DNA from: Pseudogracilibacillus auburnensis
GTDB lineage: Bacteria > Bacillota > Bacilli > Bacillales > Amphibacillaceae
NCBI RefSeq assembly: GCF_003201975.1
Contig: NZ_QJJQ01000009.1
Coordinates: 62,001 to 126,000 of the forward strand
Length of the DNA: 64,000 nt
Direction of reading: 5' to 3'
In this document: positions 8,317 through 17,782 of the stretch, one piece after another
How positions within the stretch are numbered: position 1 is the first letter of the stretch
Layout of the letters: every line of letters starts with the position of its first letter
Notes under the pieces: model-generated
Databases searched by the model: none
What the model was told of the DNA's origin: nothing
The model's input: only the letters and a program-made list of their open reading frames with translations
Translations under genes and position numbers: made by a program

Positions 8317-9096
8317 ATGGAAAAATTTGAAACAGTGTTGTATGAAAAAAAGGCTGGTGTCGCTACGCTTACATTACATCGACCTGATTCCTTTAATGCA
8401 TTTACACCGTTGATGAATAAGGAAATAATCGTTGCGGTGACAGATGCAGATCGCGACAGCGATGTCCGTTGTATCGTGATCACAGGTGCTGGGCGAGCAT
8501 TTTGCGCTGGGGAGGATATTGGAAATGTCGATGAACATACGAACCATGCAACGTTTTTAAGAGAACGTTATCACCCAATGGTAAAAGCGTTGCGAGTTGT
8601 GAGCAAGCCGACAATTGCAGCCGTGAATGGCGTTGCAGCGGGGGCGGGCATGAGTTTAGCACTTCTTTGTGATTTTCGCCTAGTCCATCATAAAACCAAA
8701 TTTGTGAGCGCATTTATGGAGATAGGGCTTATTCCTGATTCAGGATTTATCTATGTTTTGCCACGTCTAGTCGGATATGCGAAAGCACTAGAAATTGCCA
8801 CGCTTGGAAGGCCAATTTCAGGGAAAGAAGCTTTTGAATTTGGTTTAGCGACAGAACTAGTCGAGTTTAATGAATGGGATGATGCTGTGGCTGCATTTGC
8901 CGGAAAAATTGCGGGGATGCCGACGAAAGCTTTTTCATTAGTAAAACGCTATATGATGGATAGTATGCATTTGCCATTTGAGGAGGCGCTTGAACAGGAG
9001 GCACAAGCCCAGCGCATAGCAGGATTAACGGAAGATCATCAAGAAGGACTACAAGCTTTCCGAGAAAAACGGAAACCGAAATTTGTAGGGAAGTGA
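8317..9096 (+). CDS. paaG: 1,2-epoxyphenylacetyl-CoA isomerase PaaG-like
   Basis: A 259-residue crotonase-fold isomerase. FCAGEDIG forms the oxyanion hole, and the catalytic-region Asp is in GLIPDSGFIYVLPR, where hydratases would have Glu/Gly patterns; this Asp is typical of PaaG and related isomerases. PaaG converts the ring epoxide to oxepin-CoA. AAGGAG lies nine bases before the ATG. Confidence 0.88.
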   Translation: MEKFETVLYEKKAGVATLTLHRPDSFNAFTPLMNKEIIVAVTDADRDSDVRCIVITGAGRAFCAGEDIGNVDEHTNHATFLRERYHPMVKALRVVSKPTIAAVNGVAAGAGMSLALLCDFRLVHHKTKFVSAFMEIGLIPDSGFIYVLPRLVGYAKALEIATLGRPISGKEAFEFGLATELVEFNEWDDAVAAFAGKIAGMPTKAFSLVKRYMMDSMHLPFEEALEQEAQAQRIAGLTEDHQEGLQAFREKRKPKFVGK

Positions 9097-9186
9097 CATT
9101 GTTTGTAAGCAGGATGATCGCTGTATCACTGAACAAAATGAGAAAAAGCTCCACATTCTTGGCTAGAGAAGTAAACATTCTCAGGT

Positions 9187-9490
9187 GAGAAGTCCGCATT
9201 ATGTTAATGGAGTCATCATTCTTGGTTGAGAAGCCCGCATTATGTTTATGAAGCCATCATTCTTGGGTGGGAAGTCGGCATTACGCTTATGGAGTCATCA
9301 TTTTTGTGTGAAAAGTCGTCATTATGAGTTTGGAGTCACCATTCTTAGTTGAGAAGTCGGCATTATGTTTATGGGACCATCATTATTAGGTGAAAAGTCG
9401 TCATTATGTTTATGGAGCTATCATTCTCGTGTGAAAAGTCGGCATTATGTTTATAGGGCCATCATTTTTAGGCAAGAAGCCCGCATTATG
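9187..9490. repeat. 41-bp tandem array between paaG and the aldehyde dehydrogenase
   Basis: Seven consecutive units of exactly 41 bases start at 9187, 9228, 9269 and so on, with a partial eighth at 9474. Each contains two related half-units, AGTCGGCATTATG and AGTCATCATTCTT, about 20.5 bases apart. The geometry matches the GTGCGGAA arrays, but the word differs. Weaker matches extend back to about 9150. Confidence 0.88.
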
Positions 9491-9605
9491 GTATTGCACT
9501 TGGCATTATATGAATAAATTCAGCTTTATTAGATAGGAATTTTCTGTACTTCGAACAAGTAAGTTAAAAGTAGTAGATTCTTAAAAATGGAAGGGAGAAT
9601 TAAAA

Positions 9606-11129
9606 GTGAAAGAGACTGCAATTAATGAACCGATTACAGAAGTAGGAACGATGAAACGAGCACATTATTCGATGATTATTAATGGAGAGCGGGCTGAAAG
9701 TGTATCTGGTGAATTTTCTGATACATACAATCCGGCCAAAGGAGAAAAATTAGCTACCGTTGCCAAAGCAAATACGGAGGATACGGAAAAAGCGATTCAA
9801 GCAGCAAGAAATGCGTTTGATCATGGAAAATGGCGCAGATGGCCGGTGGGTAGACGAGCACGTGTAATGAACAAAATAGCTGAAATAATGCGTGACCGTT
9901 TTAAAGAACTAGTCGAAATGGAAGTTTTAAATAGTGGAAAATCAGCAGGAGCGGCAATTGGGCAAATCAATCAGGCGATTGAGGATTTTGAATTTTATGC
10001 TGGTGCGATTGTCGGTCATCGTGGAACTGTGAATAATATGCCATATGGATTTTTCAACTATACGCATAAAGAGCCTGTCGGGGTGTGTGCGCAAATTATC
10101 CCGTGGAATTACCCAGTGATGATGGCGGCGTGGAAAATTGCACCTGCGATTGCAGCAGGCTGTTCGGTTATCGTAAAGCCCGCAAGTCTGACGCCGATTA
10201 CAGCAATTTTGATCAATGAAATTTGTCATGAAGCAGGTGTGCCTGAAGGAGTTGTGAATACAGTTCCTGGTTCGGGCGCTGTCATAGGTGATTATTTGGT
10301 GAATCATGAAGAGGTAAATAAAGTTGCCTTTACTGGTTCCACTCCAACAGGAAAAGATATTATGGAAAAAGCTTCTCGCACACTAAAACGGATCACGCTT
10401 GAACTCGGCGGAAAATCACCGAACATTGTTTTTGAAGATGCGGATATCGATGGGGCTGTTGCAGGATCATTATTCGGAATTTATTTTAATACTGGTCAGT
10501 CTTGTGAAGCACGTTCTCGGATGTTTATTCATGAATCGATATATGATGAGTTTTTGGAAAAATTTGTGGAGAAAACGAAAAAACTCAATTTAGGTGATCC
10601 ATTTGATAAAGCGACACATGTCGGGTCGATTATTAGCCGTGAACAATTAGAAATAATCGATGGTTATGTGCAATCGGCGGTAGAAGATGGAGCAACCATT
10701 CTTACTGGTGGAAAAGAAGCAGAAATCGAAGGATTTGAAAATGGCTATTGGTATGAGCCGACAGTTATTGTTGATGTGACATCTGAAATGAAAGCAGTTC
10801 GCGAAGAAATTTTCGGACCTGTTGTTGTAGTGGAGAAATTTTCAAATGAAAAAGAAGTAATCGCTCGTGCAAATGATTCAAAATATGGTTTAGCATCAGC
10901 AATTTGGACGACAGATCAAGGGCGAGCAACACGTGTAGCCCATCAACTTGAAGCTGGAGTTGTCATGGTGAATAGTCCATTCTCCGCATTTCCCGGGACA
11001 CCGTTTGGTGGATATAAAGAGTCTGGAATTGGGCGTGAGTTGGCAGTCGAGTCACTCGATTTATATATGGAAGATAAAAGTGTACTATCCTATTACGGAT
11101 CAAAACCAATCAATCCATTTGGCGTATAA
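9606..11129 (+). CDS. Aldehyde dehydrogenase of the paa cluster, candidate for the PaaZ dehydrogenase step
   Basis: This 507-residue NAD(P)-dependent aldehyde dehydrogenase has catalytic Glu266 (LELGGK) and Cys300 (NTGQSCEA), plus the IPWNYP cofactor-site segment. It starts at GTG 9606, with GGAAGGGAG ten bases upstream. Fused PaaZ is absent from the window, so the enzyme may oxidise 3-oxo-5,6-dehydrosuberyl-CoA semialdehyde. A phenylacetaldehyde dehydrogenase feeding the pathway is the main alternative. Sequence alone does not separate these. Confidence 0.82.
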   Translation: MKETAINEPITEVGTMKRAHYSMIINGERAESVSGEFSDTYNPAKGEKLATVAKANTEDTEKAIQAARNAFDHGKWRRWPVGRRARVMNKIAEIMRDRFKELVEMEVLNSGKSAGAAIGQINQAIEDFEFYAGAIVGHRGTVNNMPYGFFNYTHKEPVGVCAQIIPWNYPVMMAAWKIAPAIAAGCSVIVKPASLTPITAILINEICHEAGVPEGVVNTVPGSGAVIGDYLVNHEEVNKVAFTGSTPTGKDIMEKASRTLKRITLELGGKSPNIVFEDADIDGAVAGSLFGIYFNTGQSCEARSRMFIHESIYDEFLEKFVEKTKKLNLGDPFDKATHVGSIISREQLEIIDGYVQSAVEDGATILTGGKEAEIEGFENGYWYEPTVIVDVTSEMKAVREEIFGPVVVVEKFSNEKEVIARANDSKYGLASAIWTTDQGRATRVAHQLEAGVVMVNSPFSAFPGTPFGGYKESGIGRELAVESLDLYMEDKSVLSYYGSKPINPFGV

Positions 11130-11133
11130 GGGA

Positions 11134-11156
11134 ATTTGCGCGTCTACCGCGCAAAT
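11134..11156 (+). terminator. Stem-loop after the aldehyde dehydrogenase
   Basis: ATTTGCGCG and CGCGCAAAT form a perfect 9-bp stem with a five-base loop just after the stop codon. No T-run follows, so termination is uncertain. It abuts array 2. Confidence 0.4.
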
Positions 11157-11295
11157 TTCCGCACTGGAGTAGAAATTTCCGCACTGGAGTAGAAATTTCC
11201 GCACTGGAGTAGAAATTTCCGCACTGGAGTAGAAATTTCCGCACTGGAGTAGAAATTTCCGCACTGGAGTAGCATCCACCACACAGGGAGTAACA
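11141..11295. repeat. Intergenic phased array 2: exact 20-bp tandem repeat
   Basis: GCACTGGAGTAGAAATTTCC is repeated at 11161, 11181, 11201, 11221 and 11241 without a mismatch. A sixth copy at 11261 decays after 12 bases. It has the same TTTCCGCAC word as the other arrays but is freshly homogenised. Confidence 0.95.
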
Positions 11296-11397
11296 ACTTC
11301 CACAATGGAAGAAGCAATTTCTGCGACTGGATTACGATGCGTGATTTTTTCGGCAATAAAGTTTCATTTATTTTTAAAAAGAAAAGGAGACAACACC

Positions 11398-12261
11398 ATG
11401 ACGATATCAAATATTACAGTTGTGGGAGCTGGTGTGATGGGGCGAGGGATTGCGTATGTCTCCGCCCTTGCTGGCTTTCAAACGACATTGGTTGATATTT
11501 CTAAAAGTCAGTTGAATGATGCGAGACAAAATATGAGGCGGATTGGCGAAAAGGGGATTGAGCGAGGGAAGGTTTCGGAAGCGCAAATTGAAAATTTATT
11601 CATTCATTTGCACACATCGACTGATTTTAAAAAGGCGGTTGAGAAGGCAGACTTTTTCATTGAAGCAGTACCTGAAAAACGGGACCTCAAACAAACTATT
11701 ATGAACGAAGCGGAAAAATATGCACCGAAGCATACGATTTTCACTTCAAATACGTCGACTATTAGCCCGACGGAACTTGCTTCTTACACGAACCGCCCTG
11801 AACAATTTTCAGTGATGCATTTTTTTAATCCAGTTCATGTCATGCAACTTGTGGAAATTGTGCGCGGACTAGAAACGAGCGATGAAACGGTCAAGAAAGT
11901 ACAGCAAGTTGCGGAAAAAATGGGGAAAGAGACAGTTGAAGTAAATGAATTTCCTGGTTTTGTAACGAGTAGAATTAGTGCATTAGTTGGCAATGAGGCA
12001 TTTCATATGTTACAGGAAGGGGTGGCATCAGCAGAAGATATTGATAAGGCGATCAAACTCGGCCTCAATTTTCCTATGGGTCCCTTCGAACTCGGGGATC
12101 TCGTTGGCTTAGATGCGCGCTTAAATAATTTGCGCTATTTACATGAAACATTGGGGGATAAATTCCGTCCTGCGCCCTTATTGGAGCAATATGTGAAAGC
12201 AGGTAGACTTGGCAGAAAAACGGGAAAAGGAGTATACGACTACACGAAAAAGGGTGAATGA
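11398..12261 (+). CDS. paaH: 3-hydroxyacyl-CoA dehydrogenase PaaH-like
   Basis: This 287-residue NAD-dependent dehydrogenase has GAGVMGRG at 10-17 (NAD-binding), His141 in MHFFNPV and Glu153 in LVEIVRG as the catalytic pair. PaaH oxidises 3-hydroxyadipyl-CoA to 3-oxoadipyl-CoA. AAGGAGA seven to eight bases before ATG 11398 fixes the start; the frame is open upstream only through repeat DNA. It is three bases upstream of paaJ. 3-Hydroxybutyryl-CoA dehydrogenase activity is a close alternative. Confidence 0.88.
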   Translation: MTISNITVVGAGVMGRGIAYVSALAGFQTTLVDISKSQLNDARQNMRRIGEKGIERGKVSEAQIENLFIHLHTSTDFKKAVEKADFFIEAVPEKRDLKQTIMNEAEKYAPKHTIFTSNTSTISPTELASYTNRPEQFSVMHFFNPVHVMQLVEIVRGLETSDETVKKVQQVAEKMGKETVEVNEFPGFVTSRISALVGNEAFHMLQEGVASAEDIDKAIKLGLNFPMGPFELGDLVGLDARLNNLRYLHETLGDKFRPAPLLEQYVKAGRLGRKTGKGVYDYTKKGE

Positions 12262-12264
12262 AAA

Positions 12265-13473
12265 ATGCGAGAAGTTGTGATTGTAGATGCGGTGCGAACG
12301 CCGTTTGGCAGATATAATGGGGCTTTAAAAGATGTCCGACCAGATGATTTAGCTGCAGTGACGATTAAGTCACTTCTTGAAAGAAATCCAAACGTGCCAG
12401 CAACAGAAATAGAAGATGTAGTGTTAGGAAATGCAAATCAAGCGGGTGAAGATAATCGTAATGTAGCGCGTATGGCAGCCTTACTTTCTGGATTACCGCT
12501 AAATGTTGGGGGGACGACGATAAATCGGTTATGTGGCTCAGGACTTGACGCGGTTACATATGCGGCGCGCGGCATTATCGCTGGTGAAGGTGATATTTAT
12601 ATCGCTGGGGGAACGGAAAGTATGACGCGGGCACCGTATGTGATGGCAAAACCTGACATGGCATATGCACGTGGTAATAGGAAATTATTCGATACGACGA
12701 TCGGTTGGCGTTTTACGAATGAACGATTAAAAGAAATGTACGGGACAGATTCCATGCCTGAAACAGCTGAAAATGTGGCAGAGCAATTTGGTATTTCTCG
12801 ACTGGAGCAGGATAAATTTGCCTACACAAGTCAGCAACGGGCAAAACGTGCACTCGATGCAAATACATTTGCGGAAGAACTTGTACCAGTGTCTTACACA
12901 GACCGAAAAGGAAATACAATTTCAGTCGATAAAGATGAGCATCCTAGACCAGAAACAAGTTTAGAAAAATTAAACAACTTACGGCCAATTTTTCCAGGTG
13001 GGACAGTGACAGCTGGAAATGCTTCTGGCATAAATGATGGGGCATGTGCGTTGCTGCTAATGAGTACAGATAAAGCACGGGAATTGCGTGTGAAGCCATT
13101 GGCAAAATATGTAGTAAGTGCTGTATCAGGTCTTGAGCCAAATATTATGGGGTTAGGACCTATTTATGCGACACGAAAAGCGATCCAGCGGACAGAATTG
13201 AAGATGGAGGACATTGATCTGATTGAATTAAATGAAGCATTTGCTTCACAGGCGATCGAATGTATTCGTCAACTCGAGCTTGATTCTGAAAAAGTAAATG
13301 TGAATGGTGGAGCAATTGCATTTGGGCATCCTCTAGGCGCTAGCGGGGCAAAAATTTTGACCTCACTCATTTATGAAATGAAAAGACGTAGATCAAAATT
13401 CGGCCTTGCGACGATGTGTATCGGTGTCGGGCAAGGGATTGCGACAATTGTGGAAAATGTGGATGAGCTATAG
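12265..13473 (+). CDS. paaJ: Acetyl-CoA acyltransferase PaaJ-like (3-oxoadipyl-CoA thiolase)
   Basis: A 402-residue thiolase with nucleophile Cys90 ([11 protein letters not shown]), His355 (GHPLGASGA) and Cys385 (MCIGVGQG). In the pathway it cleaves 3-oxo-5,6-dehydrosuberyl-CoA and 3-oxoadipyl-CoA. It is translationally close to paaH (3-bp gap). AGGGTGA upstream serves as ribosome site. The family is broad, so beta-ketothiolase activity on other substrates is possible. Confidence 0.88.
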   Translation: MREVVIVDAVRTPFGRYNGALKDVRPDDLAAVTIKSLLERNPNVPATEIEDVVLGNANQAGEDNRNVARMAALLSGLPLNVGGTTINRLCGSGLDAVTYAARGIIAGEGDIYIAGGTESMTRAPYVMAKPDMAYARGNRKLFDTTIGWRFTNERLKEMYGTDSMPETAENVAEQFGISRLEQDKFAYTSQQRAKRALDANTFAEELVPVSYTDRKGNTISVDKDEHPRPETSLEKLNNLRPIFPGGTVTAGNASGINDGACALLLMSTDKARELRVKPLAKYVVSAVSGLEPNIMGLGPIYATRKAIQRTELKMEDIDLIELNEAFASQAIECIRQLELDSEKVNVNGGAIAFGHPLGASGAKILTSLIYEMKRRRSKFGLATMCIGVGQGIATIVENVDEL

Positions 13474-13577
13474 ATTTGTAATATTTTTGTTACTGAAATA
13501 AACGCAATACGGGGAAAAGATTTTTGGAAATTTCCCTAGAATTTTTTCATAAAGAGCATAAAAAGGAGTAGCGACTT

Positions 13578-14354
13578 ATGTCTACCATTTTAACAAAAAA
13601 AGAAAACGGCATTTGTTACGTAACGATCAATCGGGAACGAGCGCTAAATACGTTTAATTACGATGCATTATGTGCACTGCAAAAAGTGACAGAGGAAATT
13701 CATCTTGATGCAGAAATAAATGTCGTCATTTTCACGGGGGCAGGCGAGAAAGCATTTAGTGCGGGAGCAGACTTGAAAGAAAGAAAAACGTTAAAGCCAA
13801 ATGAAGTAAAGAGAAATGTAAAATTGATTGGAGATGTATTTAACGGAATCGCTTCACTTCCACAACCAACGATTGCCGCTGTGAACGGATATGCTTTTGG
13901 CGGCGGTTTTGAGCTCATGTTAGCATGTGACTTGAGTATTGCAAGTACGGATTGCCAGTTAGGTTTAACTGAAACGAGTTGGGGCATCATTCCAGGTGCG
14001 GGCGGCACCCAGCGCTTGCCACGCTTAATCGGAGAAATGCGTGCAAAAGAACTCATTTTCACTTCTAAAAAAATAACGGCGGAAGAGGCGAAAGAACTGG
14101 GAATCGTACTAGATGTTGTAGGACGTGAGGAAGTAATGGCGACATGTCGGAGGTTGGCGGATCGGATGATGAAAAATGGACCAGTTGCGGTTCGGCAAGC
14201 AAAGTATGCCATAACACAAGGAATGAATGTTGATCTCCAAACAGGACTCCAAATTGAAGCGAAAGCATATGAAATAACGATTCCGACAGAAGATCGTGTT
14301 GAGGCGTTAGCAGCATTTGCTGAAAAAAGAGTACCGAAATTTAAGGGACGATAA
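13578..14354 (+). CDS. Enoyl-CoA hydratase/isomerase family protein at the end of the paa cluster
   Basis: This 258-residue crotonase has AFSAGADLKER, GGGFELMLACDLSIAS and GAGGTQRLPRLIG. AAAGGAG lies 9 bases before the ATG. It is the third crotonase of the cluster after PaaF and PaaG. It might supply the oxepin-CoA hydratase step that fused PaaZ provides elsewhere, although that activity normally comes from an R-hydratase hotdog domain, so ordinary beta-oxidation or methylglutaconyl-CoA-type hydration is as likely. Confidence 0.8.
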   Translation: MSTILTKKENGICYVTINRERALNTFNYDALCALQKVTEEIHLDAEINVVIFTGAGEKAFSAGADLKERKTLKPNEVKRNVKLIGDVFNGIASLPQPTIAAVNGYAFGGGFELMLACDLSIASTDCQLGLTETSWGIIPGAGGTQRLPRLIGEMRAKELIFTSKKITAEEAKELGIVLDVVGREEVMATCRRLADRMMKNGPVAVRQAKYAITQGMNVDLQTGLQIEAKAYEITIPTEDRVEALAAFAEKRVPKFKGR

Positions 14355-14378
14355 ACTAATCTAGTATGGAAATGAAAG

Positions 14379-14477
14379 AACGCATGAAATTCAATGGTAC
14401 CGACCCCCGGGAGTTAGAGTGAAAATGTCTATCTTTCGGGGGTAACCACCTCTTGATTACATGCGTTTTTATTTTTA
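14379..14477. terminator. Nested hairpin closing the paa cluster
   Basis: AACGCATG (14379-14386) pairs with CATGCGTT (14460-14467). Inside, ACCCCCG pairs with CGGGGGT. A T-rich run (TTTTATTTTT) follows on the plus strand. It separates the paa genes from the convergent DJ-1-like gene. Confidence 0.6.
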
Positions 14478-14528
14478 CCATTTAAACGAATAACAATTAA
14501 ATTTTAAAACGATATCGGGAGCCTCTTT

Positions 14529-15161
14529 TTAGTATAAAAACGAATCAAATTCAATTGTTTTAGCAGTCCGTTCAGCGGCAGTTTTTCCCATTATTTGTTC
14601 CACAACATATAGTGCCATGTTAATTCCCGATGAAACTCCACCAGAAGTAATCAGATTTCCATCATGGACAACTTTGCGATCTGTTACTACATGGATAGGC
14701 GGGTAATTTTTTTGAAACATTTTTAATGCTAAGTGATGAGTTGTTGCCTTTTTTTCATCTAGTAATCCTGTTTCTCCTAATATAATTGCCCCCGTACAGA
14801 CCGAGCAAACATATTCAATATGACGGTGCTTTTTAATCCAATCTATCATTCTTTTATTTTTCAGGATAGATTGTATTCCTCTTAATGGCCCGCCCGGAAT
14901 GATTAAAATATCTAATTTAGGACAGCGATCTATACAAAAATCGGGTTCTATTTTTATCCCCGAGTGGGTGATAATTTGCTTTCCCGATTCTGAAATCGTT
15001 ACTACCTCAAACGGTCGTGTAGGTAATAACTGCTTTTTGTAAAGGGTAAATGCCTGTTCTGCTTTATTATTGGCCGTTAATGATAACACTTCAGGAGGGC
15101 CTGAAACATCTAGTAAATCGACAAAATCAAAAAGAAACATTCCAACCTTTCTTCTTTTCAT
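14529..15161 (-). CDS. DJ-1/PfpI-family protein
   Basis: This 210-residue class I glutamine-amidotransferase-like protein has nucleophile Cys122 in a VCTGAIILGE elbow and LIIPGGP before it. The pattern is closest to the amidase domain of AraC-type GlxA regulators and to isonitrile hydratases, here without a DNA-binding domain. GAGGAGA 6-7 bases before the ATG at 15161 fixes the start over the longer reading from 15197. Substrate unknown; isonitrile hydratase, glyoxalase III-like and protease-like activities exist in the superfamily. Confidence 0.82.
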   Translation of the reverse strand: MKRRKVGMFLFDFVDLLDVSGPPEVLSLTANNKAEQAFTLYKKQLLPTRPFEVVTISESGKQIITHSGIKIEPDFCIDRCPKLDILIIPGGPLRGIQSILKNKRMIDWIKKHRHIEYVCSVCTGAIILGETGLLDEKKATTHHLALKMFQKNYPPIHVVTDRKVVHDGNLITSGGVSSGINMALYVVEQIMGKTAAERTAKTIEFDSFLY

Positions 15162-15260
15162 TCTATTATCTCCTCTATTGAAACCGATCATAACCATTTT
15201 AAACGAGATGTATAAAATAGGATAGGCTTTGTTTTATAGTAAATTATTTGTACCATTAAA

Positions 15261-15289
15261 AAGATGTTTTGCAATTAGCAAAACATCTT
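15261..15289 (-). terminator. Terminator of the LacI gene
   Basis: AAGATGTTTTGC and GCAAAACATCTT form a perfect 12-bp stem with a five-base loop. TTTTT follows on the minus strand, 12 bases after the lacI-type stop. Confidence 0.85.
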
Positions 15290-15300
15290 TTTCGCAATTC

Positions 15301-16314
15301 TCAAGATGATTCTCTTTTAATTAATTGTGGTTCAATAATAATTCGTTGTCGTTCCCGAACAGGTTCTCTAATCCGTTGATGGAGAAGGTTTGCAGCTTTT
15401 GTTCCTGTCACTTGAGCAAAGGATGAAATGGTCGTTAATGGAGGATACGAAATTTCTGCCTCTGGAATATTGTCAAATCCAACGATATCGATATCTTCTC
15501 CAGGTTGATAGCCCATTTTTCTGAGGCCGATAATGGCTCCAAACGCAATTAAATCACTAAAGCAAAAAATAGCCGTTGGTGGCTCGGGATGCTTCATTAT
15601 TTTTTCCACCGCAAGCAGTCCACCTTCTCTTGTCGGTTCACTATCAAAAATAAGTGATTTATCGATTGGAATACCCGCTTCTTCATGAGCTCTTTGGTAT
15701 CCACTCATTCTTTCTTGCCATGTGGATGAATCAGAAATCCCACCAATAAAAGCTACCCGTTTATGTTTCTTTTTTTCAAGTAAATACTTGACTGCAGTAT
15801 AGGCGCCAGCTTGATAATCTAATCCGACATAATCACAAGCAAGATCGGGCAATTCCCGAATTCCTAATACGATAGGGATATCAAGTTGTTTAATCCGTTC
15901 TACTGTTTCAGTTGAGCTGCTTGAAACTGGGCAGAGTAAGATGCCACCAACCCGATTTTCTAACATGGTGGAAATGAGACGTTCTTGGTCTTGCAATGAA
16001 TCAAATGTAGTACCTAATAAAACAGTGTACCCGTATTTTTCTAATTCTTGGTGAACCCCGAGTAAAAATTGTGCGAAAAATGTGTTCCCGACATCCGTAA
16101 TGATCGTACCAATCGTTGTTGAACTTTGTGAACGTAAATTCGCTGCAACTCGATCATATACATATCCCAGTTCTTTCATCGATTTTAAAACTTTTTCCCT
16201 CGTTTTTTCAGCAACTTTTGGACTGTTTCTTACGATGAGCGATGCAGTTGCTCGAGATACACCAGCATGATTAGCGACATCTTGCAATGTAACGCGGCGT
16301 TGTGGTGTCTTCAT
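15301..16314 (-). CDS. LacI-family transcriptional regulator
   Basis: A 337-residue regulator with the LacI helix-turn-helix at the N-terminus (TLQDVANHAGVSRATASLIV) followed by the hinge-helix segment NLRSQ. A periplasmic-binding-protein-like sensor domain follows (GTIITDVGN to VGFDNIPEAEIS). GGGGGG lies six bases before the ATG. It follows the membrane-protein gene on the same strand (106-bp gap). It is the best candidate to bind the TTAGATCGAT sites around the divergent operon, since LacI-type operators are palindromes with a central CG. Confidence 0.9.
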   Translation of the reverse strand: MKTPQRRVTLQDVANHAGVSRATASLIVRNSPKVAEKTREKVLKSMKELGYVYDRVAANLRSQSSTTIGTIITDVGNTFFAQFLLGVHQELEKYGYTVLLGTTFDSLQDQERLISTMLENRVGGILLCPVSSSSTETVERIKQLDIPIVLGIRELPDLACDYVGLDYQAGAYTAVKYLLEKKKHKRVAFIGGISDSSTWQERMSGYQRAHEEAGIPIDKSLIFDSEPTREGGLLAVEKIMKHPEPPTAIFCFSDLIAFGAIIGLRKMGYQPGEDIDIVGFDNIPEAEISYPPLTTISSFAQVTGTKAANLLHQRIREPVRERQRIIIEPQLIKRESS

Positions 16315-16420
16315 AATTGCCCCCCCAAATGTTAACGCTCAAGTTTTTCTTTTTTTTGTCAGTATTTTCATTATATTACATTGCCTAAAAATTGTATACA
16401 AGCAGGAGTAGATGAAAATT

Positions 16421-17782
16421 CTATGTAAAAAAGCCTCCTACTATATGTATAGTATAAGCAAAAACAATCGAAATTACCATTAATAATAATGAAAATGCTA
16501 TATTCCACACACCAATTCGATATGGATGTAAATTAATTTCACTTGCTAAAATGGAGATCGAAACATTAAAAGGACTATACATAACAGTGCTTAAGCTACA
16601 TATAATTAAGACGATCGATAACGGAATACTTGGAATATTTGCTATGATTGGCTGTAAAATTTCAGCTAACAAAACGATCGAAACTAATGGATGAAACCCA
16701 ATAAAAGATGTGATGAAAAAATAAAGACCGATTAGGCAAAATAGGAAAAGCAACTGCTCAGAAAAATGAACAAATGCATATTGTAAAACTGTTAATAATT
16801 TTGTATTTGCTACCATATTGACGAAAAAACCAGCACTTAAAAACATGAAAAAGTAATTCGCTAATCCTTTCGTTTTCATTTGCCAATGTTGCTTGCTATG
16901 GATAATATATCGTCTAACTTTACGAATTTTTATTGCCCAAATAAACGAAATGGGAATAATCATGAGAACTAATGAAAATAAATAACCTTGTTGTACTATT
17001 CGATTTAATAAAGTAACGGAAACGACTAAAAATAAGAGAAGTACAAGTAAATCTTTCATTTTTTTAAAAATAATCTCAAGTGAAACGTGCGATTGTTCAA
17101 GCCCTATTTTGAGATGCCCATATTTTCGTTTTCCGATCGTTGTATCAATGAATAATATCGAAATAGTGAGCAGAAATAAGATTGGAAAAACAAATAAATA
17201 ATCAACATTTGTAATTTCAAGTGACTTAATAATCATAATTTCCATCGGACTCCACATTAAGCAAAGTGCATATGCCCGTAAAATGCTTGTAGTATAAAAT
17301 CTATCTGTGATCGAAGTCGGATAAATATTTAACGATTTATGCAGTGATTTTAATACTAATGGAACTGTTGCAATATTTAAAAACAGTCCAAGAATATGAC
17401 TAACAAATGAACCACGCTTATATAAATCTCCAACATGATTGATGTTATATTGTAAAAGGGAACTTAAATGCTTATCATACCGTCCAACAAGGATTAACGA
17501 ATTTAAAAACGGTAGCAATAAAAATAAAGCCAAAATCCCAAGCATCGTATCAAATTGAAGGAAAAATGCCTGCCAAGGAAGATCATTTAGAAGAAATAGA
17601 ATCATTCCGATCACATAAAATATAATTCCTGAATACAAGTACAATCCTCGCGCATGAAAAAGGGATACGATTACGGTTATATTGGCAAAAATTCCGACGA
17701 TATAAAGGAGTGTCGTGCTCTCCGTTAATTGAGCGGCAATATAAAGTATAATGATGAAGGGATATAAAAATACCCGTAACAT
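16421..17782 (-). CDS. Polytopic membrane protein, probable transporter of the LacI locus
   Basis: This 453-residue protein has about twelve hydrophobic segments and few charged loops. AAAGGAGG 6 bases before ATG 17782 fixes the start, discarding the upstream 32 residues. I do not recognise a named family; the layout (two halves, a helix break near STVMYSPFNVSIS) recalls ion-transporter or C4-dicarboxylate-like permeases. It is divergent from a dehydrogenase operon and upstream of a LacI gene, so uptake of the locus's substrate is inferred. Confidence 0.65.
   Translation of the reverse strand: MLRVFLYPFIIILYIAAQLTESTTLLYIVGIFANITVIVSLFHARGLYLYSGIIFYVIGMILFLLNDLPWQAFFLQFDTMLGILALFLLLPFLNSLILVGRYDKHLSSLLQYNINHVGDLYKRGSFVSHILGLFLNIATVPLVLKSLHKSLNIYPTSITDRFYTTSILRAYALCLMWSPMEIMIIKSLEITNVDYLFVFPILFLLTISILFIDTTIGKRKYGHLKIGLEQSHVSLEIIFKKMKDLLVLLLFLVVSVTLLNRIVQQGYLFSLVLMIIPISFIWAIKIRKVRRYIIHSKQHWQMKTKGLANYFFMFLSAGFFVNMVANTKLLTVLQYAFVHFSEQLLFLFCLIGLYFFITSFIGFHPLVSIVLLAEILQPIIANIPSIPLSIVLIICSLSTVMYSPFNVSISILASEINLHPYRIGVWNIAFSLLLMVISIVFAYTIHIVGGFFT

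Noticed and set aside
9187-9490. CRISPR array
   Set aside because: There is no constant repeat with unique spacers: the whole unit repeats, and no cas gene is present. The same holds for the GTGCGGAA arrays.
11100-11410. Minus-strand ORFs of repeated FYSSAEIS/PVRKFLLQ peptides
   Set aside because: They are products of the exact 20-bp repeat in array 2, with no start signal.
13700-14212. 170-codon antisense ORF opposite the last crotonase
   Set aside because: Shadow ORF with unnatural composition.
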